Assembly (NCBI GenBank): GCA_031082125.1
Contig: JAVHLM010000009.1
Span: forward strand, 83,111-125,644
Length of the DNA: 42,534 nucleotides
From: Candidatus Eremiobacterota bacterium
GTDB taxonomy: Bacteria; Vulcanimicrobiota; CADAWZ01; Ess09-12
Direction: 5' to 3'
Within the stretch, counting starts at the first letter, position 1; each line of letters opens with the position of its first letter. A model generated the notes under the pieces. The model was not told the origin of the DNA and did no database searches. It worked only from the letters and a program-made list of their open reading frames with translations. A program made the translations under genes and the position numbers. Shown here piece by piece: positions 1 to 6,756 of the stretch.

Positions 1-91
1 AGCAGGGACAGCAGGGAAACCAGGCGGGACAGAACCAGCAGGGACAGCAGAACCAGCAGGGACAGAACCAGCAGGGACAGCCGAACAACAG
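1..91 (+). repeat. Low-complexity Q/N/G-coding repeat
   Basis: Short units such as cagcagggacagaac recur with variations and encode runs like NQQGQ. They form a flexible linker inside the VWA gene. Where the tract begins upstream cannot be seen. Confidence 0.8.
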
Positions 92-962
92 CCAGGGAAG
101 CGGCAATGGAGGCTCGACAAGCACCATCGACCTTCCCACCCTTGAGGAGCTTCTCAAGAAAAAAATGGAGCTCGAGGCAAAGACAGAGTCTCTCAAAAGC
201 CCTTATGAGCGCCTCCTCTGGGACGTGGTGTCCTACTCCGAGGAGATGGCCGGAGAGCTGAAAAACATACTTCATGAGGATTCGAGGCCCCGCCTCATCG
301 GGAATTTCCGGTCAGGCAAGAAGCTGAGCGTCAGGAAGGCAATGCAGAGCGAAGCCCGCTACCAGCAGACGGGCATCTATGACGACGAGGTATGGCTCCG
401 CAGGACCAATCCCACATCGAGGGGTCACGAGTTCTTTTTCGTGCTCGACGAAAGCGGCAGCATGAGAGGCGGCGATAAATGGGAGAACGCCCTCAAGGCG
501 CTGGTGATGACCGGAGAAGCACTCGATCAGATCAACACCAATTTCGCCGTCATAGGGTTCAGTGACACCCCCCAGGTTCACAAGAATCTGGAAGATAAAT
601 ACGACACCACCTTCCGCGAGGAGATGCTCGCCAGGGTCGAGGGAAGCCAGTCGGGCGGCACCAATGATGCCGATGCCATACAGGTGGCCCTCAACATGAT
701 AAAAGAAAAGGGCAACCCCGACACCATGAAGACCATCATCGTCATTTCCGACGGCGAGGGCAAGGAAGCGGAAGTGAAAAAGCTCGTGGAAGAGGCCGAA
801 AAAGAAGGCATCAAGATCATCGGCGTGGGCATAGACCAGGGCATGGCCCACGTAGAAGAGGTTTACCCAGAACATGCCAGGGTTGATGACATCTCAATGC
901 TCCCTGTGGCCCTCAGCGAGATAGTAAGGAAGCAGATTGAAGAAGAAGGGGCGGAGGGCTAG
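1..962 (+). CDS. Midasin-like VWA (MIDAS) domain protein, 5' end outside window
   Basis: The reading frame is open to the left edge, so this is the C-terminal part of a longer protein; the ATG at 165 is internal. The visible part begins with a Q/N/G-rich linker, then a helical stretch, then a von Willebrand A domain. The metal-ion-dependent adhesion site looks complete: DESGS (Asp codon at 447), a Thr in SGGTND and the Asp of SDGEG. The segment before it, GNFRSGKKLSVRK followed by DEVWLRRTNPTSRG, closely resembles the segment before the MIDAS domain of eukaryotic midasin/Rea1 as I remember it. Bacterial VWA proteins of this kind (CobT, NorD, CbbO) work with a MoxR-type AAA+ ATPase, which would be expected just upstream but is not in the window. 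A small unknown gene follows after one base and is probably co-translated. The VWA call is secure; the midasin comparison is from memory. Confidence 0.85.
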   Translation, partial: QGQQGNQAGQNQQGQQNQQGQNQQGQPNNSQGSGNGGSTSTIDLPTLEELLKKKMELEAKTESLKSPYERLLWDVVSYSEEMAGELKNILHEDSRPRLIGNFRSGKKLSVRKAMQSEARYQQTGIYDDEVWLRRTNPTSRGHEFFFVLDESGSMRGGDKWENALKALVMTGEALDQINTNFAVIGFSDTPQVHKNLEDKYDTTFREEMLARVEGSQSGGTNDADAIQVALNMIKEKGNPDTMKTIIVISDGEGKEAEVKKLVEEAEKEGIKIIGVGIDQGMAHVEEVYPEHARVDDISMLPVALSEIVRKQIEEEGAEG

Positions 963-963
963 C

Positions 964-1410
964 ATGAGCACCAAGCGAGAAGAACAGCTTCGCCGCCTTC
1001 AGGACTTCCTCACCGCGCTGGGGAAAGTGAAAGAGAGCGGGATAATCTTTTCCTCGACGGTCCTCAAGAGAGATGTGGTGAGAACCGTCAGGGAGCACTT
1101 TGACGGGAAAAAGCTCATCACTCTCGAAGAGACGCTGGGCATCAAGGAAAAGATAGATGAGACATTCAAGGAAAGCCTCCGTGCGGGTAATCCTCTCTTT
1201 ATCACCGTTTCAGCAGGCACACCTGCGGTCGTTGCCCGCCGCCTGGAGCAGCTCCTGAAAGAGGGCTACCTTCAGGATGCCACTCCCCAGGGCATGAAGA
1301 AGCTCTCTCCCGCTGAGGGATGGTATGCCCTCGTGTGGGTTGATGCCTCCGCACTGCAGGACAGGGACTTCGCCCTGAAAGAGCTCTTCGGTTATAAGCT
1401 CGTGCTGTAA
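964..1410 (+). CDS. Small protein of unknown function downstream of the VWA gene
   Basis: The product has 148 residues, is soluble, has no signal peptide or membrane segment, and I do not recognise a family. It looks alpha/beta, with an amphipathic N-terminal helix (EEQLRRLQDFLTALGKVKES) and a C-terminal stretch around GWYALVWVDASAL. The ATG at 964 is chosen because GGAGGG at 953-958 lies five bases upstream; a TTG at 937 in the same frame is inside the previous gene and has no such site. Only one base separates it from the VWA stop codon, so translation is probably coupled and the product may act with the VWA protein. A bidirectional terminator follows. Confidence 0.75.
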   Translation: MSTKREEQLRRLQDFLTALGKVKESGIIFSSTVLKRDVVRTVREHFDGKKLITLEETLGIKEKIDETFKESLRAGNPLFITVSAGTPAVVARRLEQLLKEGYLQDATPQGMKKLSPAEGWYALVWVDASALQDRDFALKELFGYKLVL

Positions 1411-1416
1411 AGACAG

Positions 1417-1450
1417 AAAAAAAGCCGGCTGATGAGCCGGCCTTTTTATT
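1417..1450. terminator. Bidirectional intrinsic terminator between convergent genes
   Basis: A seven-base perfect stem (GCCGGCT at 1424-1430, AGCCGGC at 1435-1441) with a four-base loop is flanked by seven A on the left (1417-1423) and CTTTTTATTT on the right. It can end transcription from both the plus-strand VWA operon and the minus-strand lipoprotein gene. Confidence 0.9.
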
Positions 1451-1468
1451 TGTCATGAGAAACCCTTC

Positions 1469-2095
1469 CTAATCTTCATCGTCCTCATTTTTCTGACCTT
1501 TCTGTTCACGCTCCACCGAGATACCCTTCACCGAGCTGTACTGGGGGTAATTCTCCTTTACCGAAACGTTTTCATGATTTTTGCCAGAGCAGTATACCGT
1601 GTAGGTTTTCTTGTCCTTTGAGACCTCATAGCCGTCGGTATAGGTGTCCTTCGTCACCGAGGGGCACGTGGGAATGAATTCCAGGTAATTGGGATTGGGC
1701 GATATGATATTGAGTTTCTTGGGGACCAGCTTGTTGTTGTCGGCGGCATAAAGCCTTATGGCCATGGCAATCTTCTTGAGGTTTTCCTTGCAGATGTCAA
1801 AGGCCCCCTCTTCAGGAGTGGTGGCGACACCGGCATCGGTAAGCCTTCTCTTGAGAGCGCCTATCTCCTCGATGTTCTTCTTGATATCCTCGTTCATCTT
1901 GGCGTTGTCCTTCTCAAGCAGGTCAATTTTGGACTTCTGTTCGCCGTTCTCTTTCTGGAGCTTGGCTATCTCCGTCTGGGCCTGGTCGAGGGCCTTCTTG
2001 TCGCCGCAGCCCCCCGTGAAGACCACCAGTACAATGCTGAGGGCTACCAGGCAGCAAGCGGCGAACTTACGGTATTTATCCGGTGAAAATCCCAT
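1469..2095 (-). CDS. Lipoprotein with coiled coil and pseudopilin-like C-terminal domain
   Basis: The product has 208 residues. Residues 1-30 are a lipoprotein signal peptide ending in a lipobox (FTGGC), so the mature protein should be anchored through Cys30. Residues 35-90 form a heptad-rich coiled coil (KLQKENGEQKSKIDLLEKDN). The C-terminal part, starting near CKENLKKIAMAIRLYAADN and continuing with YLEFIPTCPS and TYTVYCSGKNH, resembles the globular head of type II secretion/type IV pseudopilins (GspG-like), which have the same order of asparagine-containing helix, PTCP and CSG motifs. The hydrophobic pilin helix and the prepilin cleavage site are absent. The start is supported by GAGGAGG (2103-2109) seven bases upstream. 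The lipoprotein call is strong; the pilin-like head is an inference from motif order. Confidence 0.8.
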   Translation of the reverse strand: MGFSPDKYRKFAACCLVALSIVLVVFTGGCGDKKALDQAQTEIAKLQKENGEQKSKIDLLEKDNAKMNEDIKKNIEEIGALKRRLTDAGVATTPEEGAFDICKENLKKIAMAIRLYAADNNKLVPKKLNIISPNPNYLEFIPTCPSVTKDTYTDGYEVSKDKKTYTVYCSGKNHENVSVKENYPQYSSVKGISVEREQKGQKNEDDED

Positions 2096-2140
2096 TTCCG
2101 TTCCTCCTCGAGAGTAGAAAGTGATATCTGCTTCACAGCA

Positions 2141-2188
2141 TTACTGACGACATCATTATACTCGAGTGTATGATGATGTCGTCAGTAA
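2141..2188. repeat. Long near-perfect palindrome (48 bases)
   Basis: Bases 2141-2156 and 2173-2188 are a perfect 16-base inverted repeat. The inner part also pairs around the CTCGAG core (TATAC against GTGTA with one wobble and a two-base bulge). It lies between the stop of the TPR gene and the start of the lipoprotein gene on the minus strand. There is no adjoining T run on either strand, so it is not a standard terminator. It may be an RNA-processing or transcript-stabilising hairpin, a REP-like element or a protein-binding site. Confidence 0.85.
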
Positions 2189-2235
2189 TATTTCTTTGTT
2201 TCCCGGCAAATTCCTCTCTTGTGAAGCCTCTCTCC

Positions 2236-3102
2236 CTATTCCCCGTATTTCTGGAGCATGGTTTTCACCTGGGGCACATATTCGCTCTGGGGATAGTCTT
2301 TCAGGAACTTCCTGCCTGCGTCCTTCACTTTTGCCACGACACCGCGCTTCTCCCAGCACTTCATGATCCTGAACTGGGCGTCATCGGCAAGGGTGGAGGC
2401 GGGGTATTTTGCGAGGAGTCCGGTATAGCCTTCCATGGCCTTGTCCAGCTTCTTCTGCTCCTCGAGGGCAAAGGACTGGGTATAGATCTTGAGAGGCCTG
2501 TAGCCGTTGTCGGAATTCTTTTCTATGAAGGCAATTCTCTGCTGGGCCCTCTCCTTGTAACCTGAATAGACATTGGTGTTCCCCCCCGCGATCTGGGTCA
2601 CCTTCTGATAATTCCGCTGTGCTCCCGAAAAATCACCCTGAGTGAACTCCTTGATCACCGCGTTGTTGAAGAGCGACTGCACTGCCACCTGGCTCTCGGG
2701 GAAGCGCTTCGCCACGTCGCCGTATGCCAGGACTGCCTTGTTGTAATCACAGAGGTATTTCTCATAGATCTCGCCCACTTTATACATGGCCTGTGCAACA
2801 TAGCTGTTATTGGGATTCTTTGAGATAAAGCCCTTGAATGTCTCTATGGCCTGGGAATAATCACCCTTTTCCATCTGGCAGTACCCCACCCAGAAGGGCG
2901 TATCGCCAAAGCGCGTTGAAGGATATTTCCTGATGAGTGTGCTGAAGCTCTCCAGGGCCTTGTCCCACTGCTGCTGCATGCAGTAACTGTTCCCCTGCAC
3001 GTAAAGGTCTTCCTCCTCGCCGGCATTTGCTCCTGAGGGCGCAATGCAGAAGAATACCAGGATAAGCATCACGAGCACCATTATTTTACTTGCGCTTTTC
3101 AT
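2236..3102 (-). CDS. Exported TPR (YbgF/BamD-like) protein
   Basis: The product has 288 residues with a signal peptide (KSASKIMVLVMLILVFFCIA) and a probable signal peptidase I site after ANA. The rest is a chain of tetratricopeptide repeats, for example WDKALESFSTLIRKYP, YSQAIETFKGFISKNP and YNKAVLAYGDVAKRFP, and further copies near the C terminus. Such periplasmic TPR proteins are scaffolds, as in Tol-Pal YbgF and BamD; no specific partner is visible. The start at 3102 is preferred because AAGGGGGTAG lies just upstream; an ATG at 3120 would overlap that site. It lies 106 bases behind the anti-sigma gene on the same strand and is probably the third gene of the sigma operon. Confidence 0.85.
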   Translation of the reverse strand: MKSASKIMVLVMLILVFFCIAPSGANAGEEEDLYVQGNSYCMQQQWDKALESFSTLIRKYPSTRFGDTPFWVGYCQMEKGDYSQAIETFKGFISKNPNNSYVAQAMYKVGEIYEKYLCDYNKAVLAYGDVAKRFPESQVAVQSLFNNAVIKEFTQGDFSGAQRNYQKVTQIAGGNTNVYSGYKERAQQRIAFIEKNSDNGYRPLKIYTQSFALEEQKKLDKAMEGYTGLLAKYPASTLADDAQFRIMKCWEKRGVVAKVKDAGRKFLKDYPQSEYVPQVKTMLQKYGE

Positions 3103-3208
3103 AAATCTACCCCCTTGCATTGTTTTGCCATCAGCCCTTACCCTTGTCTCCTTTCACATATCCACCTTCTCCGGGCTGCCCGGTCACCGGTCATTCCTTC
3201 CCAGTCCC

Positions 3209-3997
3209 CTATATCTTCATCGACTGGGTCTTTTCCAGGAGGCCGCTCCTCTGCACCTGGGTCTTGAGAAGCTTGAGATCCTCCTGGTAATTTTCATCGC
3301 TTCCATTGATTATCCTGATGGAGAGGATCTCCATGGCCTTGGCATGGCTGAGAAGCTCCGGATTTTCCTTGAAGAGGCTCATGGTGGACTCTATCTGCTC
3401 CTTGAGGCCGGAGCGCACCACTTCATCCTTGAGAAGGGAATAATTCTCTTTCTTTTCCGGCATTGCCACCAGCTTGATGAGCACAATCTCCGAGTTGCTG
3501 AGATAGTTCTTTATGCGGGCTTCCTGGTCAGGCACGGTGATGTAGACATTTGAATATTCAGAGAGGCTCCCCGTGTCAAGGGAGGCGGGAACGGCGGTGA
3601 CATGGGAGAGCTCCGGCACCTTGATCCCGGGAGTCTCTCCCCCCTTCTGAATCATCATCCTTGGAAGAAATCCTATGAAAAGCGCCACCACGATAATGGT
3701 AACGCCCATGGCGAGCTTGAAAGAGAAGCCTCCAAGCCATCCCCACGCATTACGCTTCTTTATCTCCTCGGAAAATATCCGCTCATGGATTCTGGGAACC
3801 AGGTTGATAAAGTACTGATCGGAAGGCTTTGAAAAATCATGATTCCTCACCAAGGTATCAACACCCTTCATCTCTTCTATATAGCTGCTACAGGCCCGGC
3901 AATGAAGCACGTGGTCCTCCAGGGCCTTTTTATCGGCCTGCAGGAGTTCCCCGTCAATATAGCGGCCTGACAACTCCTCTACTTTTCTGCACTTCAT
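3209..3997 (-). CDS. Membrane-bound anti-sigma factor with zinc-binding ZAS domain
   Basis: The product has 262 residues. The N terminus carries an anti-sigma zinc-finger signature: Cys3, then HVLHCRAC, which gives the H-x3-C-x2-C motif typical of ZAS/zf-HC2 domains. A single transmembrane segment follows (LAMGVTIIVVALFIGFLP, roughly residues 108-125), then a helical, presumably extracytoplasmic, domain of about 130 residues. Proteins of this form hold an ECF sigma factor at the membrane until a signal causes release. The gene starts 18 bases after the sigma gene stop, as expected for a cognate pair. ATG 3997 is chosen over an in-frame GTG at 4006 because GAGGTG is spaced six bases from the ATG. 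What the outer domain senses is unknown. Confidence 0.85.
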   Translation of the reverse strand: MKCRKVEELSGRYIDGELLQADKKALEDHVLHCRACSSYIEEMKGVDTLVRNHDFSKPSDQYFINLVPRIHERIFSEEIKKRNAWGWLGGFSFKLAMGVTIIVVALFIGFLPRMMIQKGGETPGIKVPELSHVTAVPASLDTGSLSEYSNVYITVPDQEARIKNYLSNSEIVLIKLVAMPEKKENYSLLKDEVVRSGLKEQIESTMSLFKENPELLSHAKAMEILSIRIINGSDENYQEDLKLLKTQVQRSGLLEKTQSMKI

Positions 3998-4015
3998 GGC
4001 CTGCACCTCGCCCTC

Positions 4016-4654
4016 TTATATCTTTGCCCTTTCAGGGCCCGCGCCTGAAGTATCGGCCAGGTAGCCCGAGAGAAGGATTTTCATCTTCTCCCTTGACCTG
4101 GAAAGGCGTGACATCACTGTCCCCAGTGAGATATTCAGTATCTGGGCAATCTCGTTATAAGTCCTCTCGTCGAAAATCCTCAGGGTGAATACAGCCCTCA
4201 TAGCAGGCGGGAGTTTCAGGAGCGCCCTGTTCACCTCATCGTAAAGCTCCCTGTTGCTCAGAGCCTGCTCCGGGCTGGAAAGATCGGTGGGCATCGCAGA
4301 GAGCTTCACATCGCTGTCCACCTGGAGCTCCTCGCCATCTATCGAGACCTTGGCCTCCCTCTTGTTCTTCCTGAGATGGTTTATGGTCAGGTTTACTGCT
4401 ATCCGGTAAAGCCAGGGATAAAAGGGAAACTGCTCCTTATAAGTATTTATCGAATAATAGAGCCTAATAAAGGTCTCCTGCAGTATATCGTCGGTGATCT
4501 TATGATCTCTTGCCATCCGGAAAATCACCCCATAAAGCCTGGATCCATACTTTTTCACTATGGCGTTGAATGCTTCAACATCGCCATTTTTGAAATTTCT
4601 GACCAGTACGCTGTCTTCTTGTTCAGTTTTCTCGAGAGTCATGACGGTGTTCAT
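4016..4654 (-). CDS. ECF (sigma-70 group 4) RNA polymerase sigma factor
   Basis: The product has 212 residues. Region 2 is visible around residues 22-95 (FNAIVKKYGSRLYGVIFRMA, DDILQETFIRLY, WLYRIAVNLTINHLRK) and region 4 around 137-192, with the helix-turn-helix YNEIAQILNISLGTVMSRLS. There is no region 1.1 or 3, as usual in the ECF class. It directs core RNA polymerase to stress-type promoters and is probably controlled by the anti-sigma factor encoded immediately downstream. A linker of about 35 residues joins the two domains (VDSDVKLSAMPTDLSSPEQA). The start at 4654 has only a weak purine-rich site (GAGAAGAAG) before it. The family assignment is firm; the signal and regulon are unknown. Confidence 0.93.
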   Translation of the reverse strand: MNTVMTLEKTEQEDSVLVRNFKNGDVEAFNAIVKKYGSRLYGVIFRMARDHKITDDILQETFIRLYYSINTYKEQFPFYPWLYRIAVNLTINHLRKNKREAKVSIDGEELQVDSDVKLSAMPTDLSSPEQALSNRELYDEVNRALLKLPPAMRAVFTLRIFDERTYNEIAQILNISLGTVMSRLSRSREKMKILLSGYLADTSGAGPERAKI

Positions 4655-4705
4655 CTTCTTCTCATCATATTATACCTGCCCGGAAAAAAATTATTCCATC
4701 CCGGC

Positions 4706-5191
4706 TTATAATTTCTTCACAATCTGGTAGCGCTCAATCGCGTAGCCCATGGCCTTGGCAGTGCCCACTGTCCTTGCATTGTCAACGGCGACACTTCCCG
4801 TGATATACCTGAATCCCCTCCGGCTTGTCTCCTCCTCGGCTCTCCTGATGAGCCTGTGGACCACGTACTTCCCCCAGTAGGACTTTTTCACCGCCAGGTC
4901 CTGAATAAAGGTCTGCTTCTCCCCCGTGGAGCTCTCAACCTCATCAAGAATAAGGGTTACATAGCCCACCCTGCAGTTCTTATCGGAATCTTCGGCAAGG
5001 AGGACCAGAATTTTCTCCTGTGTTTCATAGAGGTTTGCGAGATTTTTATAGGCCCGGCCCATGGTATCCCTCAGCTCCTGGCCCTTTACCTCCCGTATCG
5101 TCGGGATGCCGTATTCCACCGACTCTCTTGCAAGCTCCTCGATAAAGGCGAAATCATCTTTTGTGGCTGGCCTTACCATGATTTTCGTCAT
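4706..5191 (-). CDS. GNAT family N-acetyltransferase
   Basis: The product has 161 residues, the usual size for a single GNAT domain. The order fits: an N-terminal helix with RPATKDDFAFIEELA, the central strand VGYVTLILDEVE, the acetyl-CoA-binding region FIQDLAVKKSYWGKYVVHRL, then ITGSVAVDNARTVGTAKAMG, the conserved N-x3-x-A-x3-GF-like segment. The classical Q/RxxGxG/A loop is changed to KKSYWGKYV, so cofactor binding may be altered. The acceptor is unknown. AGAGGTG lies seven bases upstream and overlaps the end of the NTF2-like gene, 14 bases away, so the two are probably one transcript. Confidence 0.85.
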   Translation of the reverse strand: MTKIMVRPATKDDFAFIEELARESVEYGIPTIREVKGQELRDTMGRAYKNLANLYETQEKILVLLAEDSDKNCRVGYVTLILDEVESSTGEKQTFIQDLAVKKSYWGKYVVHRLIRRAEEETSRRGFRYITGSVAVDNARTVGTAKAMGYAIERYQIVKKL

Positions 5192-5205
5192 AATGGTTCA
5201 CCTCT

Positions 5206-5616
5206 TTATTGCCTCTGCTGACCAGGGCTCCCTTCTCCGGGGCCTTTGAGCTTTTCCGTATCCAGGTAATCACGGAGCTCCCATATTTTCTCCCCCTCAA
5301 ACTCCAGCACCGTCACGCCACGGTTTTCATAGGGCCCCCCTCTTCTTGTCTTTCCCCTGTTTATCCATTCAATGATGGCCACCTTCCCGGATTCTGCAAT
5401 GTGAAGGATGGTGAAAGCAAGGTCTGGCACGGCAATGTGCATCCTTCTGAAATATTTCCTCACCGCCTCTTTCCCCTTATAAGTCCCTGACAGAGGGGCG
5501 GTTCCGGGGAAGACAAGCGACCCCTTCTCATCAAAATGCTCCATCGCCCTGTCAAAGTCCCCTTTGCTTATGGCATCAAAAAGACTGACTGCCGCTTCTT
5601 CCTTGCTGCTCCTCAT
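5206..5616 (-). CDS. SnoaL/NTF2-like domain protein
   Basis: The product has 136 residues with the cone-shaped alpha+beta NTF2 pattern: an N-terminal helix (EEAAVSLFDAISKGDFDRAM), then FDEKGSLVFPGTAPLSGTYK, the helix KEAVRKYFRRMHIAVPDL and three or four C-terminal strands (VAIIEWINRG, GVTVLEFEGEKIWELRDYLD). These are hallmarks of the SnoaL-like polyketide cyclase/nuclear transport factor 2 superfamily, members of which range from isomerases to stress proteins, so no reaction is assigned. The start at 5616 is preferred to an upstream ATG at 5658 because AGGAGG (5622-5627) is five bases before it. It is followed closely by the GNAT gene. Confidence 0.82.
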   Translation of the reverse strand: MRSSKEEAAVSLFDAISKGDFDRAMEHFDEKGSLVFPGTAPLSGTYKGKEAVRKYFRRMHIAVPDLAFTILHIAESGKVAIIEWINRGKTRRGGPYENRGVTVLEFEGEKIWELRDYLDTEKLKGPGEGSPGQQRQ

Positions 5617-5907
5617 AGGTGCCTCCTTGTTTTCATCTCTCATATAATTATATACCACACGGCGTCACTCCTCTGCAGGAAAGGCGCCATGAGAAATCAG
5701 CCATGGATAAAAACTTTGGAGAAAAAAGGGAATACCGAGTCTTACCAAGAAAATCATGGTGAGAGAAATCCTAGAAATACAGAGATTTTCACATGCTTCA
5801 AGAGAAGATGTGTGAACTTCGTTTCTTTTGAAAAGAACCGAAAGATTTTCGAAAAGCTCATTTCCTTTTGACCGGCACGACATTAATCCGCAGAGGGGAA
5901 GATAGCC
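5617..5907. other. Divergent intergenic region with AT-rich core
   Basis: About 290 bases separate the NTF2-like gene (-) and the J-like gene (+). The stretch from about 5690 to 5870 is clearly richer in A and T than its surroundings. It contains a small perfect palindrome, TTCTTTTGAAAAGAA near 5821-5835, and a related TTTTCGAAAA. No convincing -35/-10 pair was found. It probably carries promoters and operators for both genes. I see no RNA gene and no believable ORF. Confidence 0.5.
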
Positions 5908-6528
5908 ATGAAGGATTACTACAAGACACTCGGCGTCGCTCCGACAGACTCCAGGGAAAAAGTCCAGGAAGTATACAGAAATATCTCCAAGAAGTACCGC
6001 GGGGCAATCAAGGCTGAGCTGAGAGACATGTCAGACAGGGATATGAAACTGGTCATTGAAGCCTACAATGTGATCAATGATGAGGGAAAAAGGAAGGACT
6101 ACGACGCCCAGCCCCAGTTCCAGGTGAGAAAATCGGCTCAGAAGCTCATTGCCGCCTCGGGGAAAAAAGACAAGGACTCCGACGAGAAAAAACCGTTCAA
6201 GTGGGGAATTCCCCTCATGGATATCATCATGATGTCCTTCAGGCAGGGCCAGGGGGAAAAGAGAAACGAGACACCTGAGGAAAAAGCCCAGATGCACTTC
6301 ACCCAGGGAGTGCTCATGGCGGATGACAAGAGCCTTTATGAGCAGGCCAGGAACGAGTTCACCTTCTCGCTGAAATTTGTCCCTGAATTCAGGGAGGCAA
6401 TTTACAATGTAGGGCTCATGAACTACAAAATGGGAAACTTCCAGGAGGCACTGAATCAATTCAGGAAATGCCTTGAGCTGGAAAGCAGGGATCTCCACGC
6501 GAAAAAGATGATCGAGCTCCTGGAATAA
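5908..6528 (+). CDS. J-like domain protein with C-terminal TPR, HPD motif missing
   Basis: The product has 206 residues. Residues 2-68 align with a DnaJ J domain (DYYKTLGVAPTDSREKVQEV, then EAYNVINDEGKRKDYD at the end), but the loop that should read HPD is KYRGAIKAE, so the tripeptide needed to stimulate DnaK ATPase is absent. A basic/acidic linker (KKDKDSDEKKPF) leads to two TPR-like helix pairs at about 125-205 (YEQARNEFTFSLKFVPEF, FQEALNQFRKCLELES). This fits a J-like scaffold (type IV) rather than a true co-chaperone. GAGGGGAAG lies six bases upstream of the ATG. The gene is divergent from the NTF2-like operon and precedes the GlyA-GcvT fusion by about 190 bases. Confidence 0.8.
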   Translation: MKDYYKTLGVAPTDSREKVQEVYRNISKKYRGAIKAELRDMSDRDMKLVIEAYNVINDEGKRKDYDAQPQFQVRKSAQKLIAASGKKDKDSDEKKPFKWGIPLMDIIMMSFRQGQGEKRNETPEEKAQMHFTQGVLMADDKSLYEQARNEFTFSLKFVPEFREAIYNVGLMNYKMGNFQEALNQFRKCLELESRDLHAKKMIELLE

Positions 6529-6756
6529 TGGCCCTCCTCCCTCCCGCAGCCCCGGGAGAGGGCTTCCATCTCATTGGACCTTATTCCCCGATTCAAGATT
6601 TGCTATGCGCAGAACATGCACGGAAAGCCGCGCATTCGCTTGATATGATGCCACTCACGCTGCTGGATAAACAGCATGGACTATCACAGGAAAACCTGAG
6701 AAAGGCGGGTCACCATGGAAACACGGCACGGCGATACTGAGACAGATGAGGGAAAA

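Noticed and set aside
3103-3208. CCGGG-CAG-CCCGG stem between anti-sigma and TPR genes as a terminator
   Set aside because: Short, without a T run; more likely chance in GC-rich DNA.
4652-4674. Minus-strand TATAAT (4669-4674) and a five-codon frame (MMRRR, stop overlapping the sigma start) before the ECF sigma gene
   Set aside because: The -10 box would put the transcript start only about 8 bases before the sigma ATG and downstream of the small frame's first codon, and no acceptable -35 is present.
5665-5883. Minus-strand 72-codon ORF in the intergenic region
   Set aside because: No ribosome site, low-complexity AT-rich DNA and a protein without recognisable features; treated as chance.
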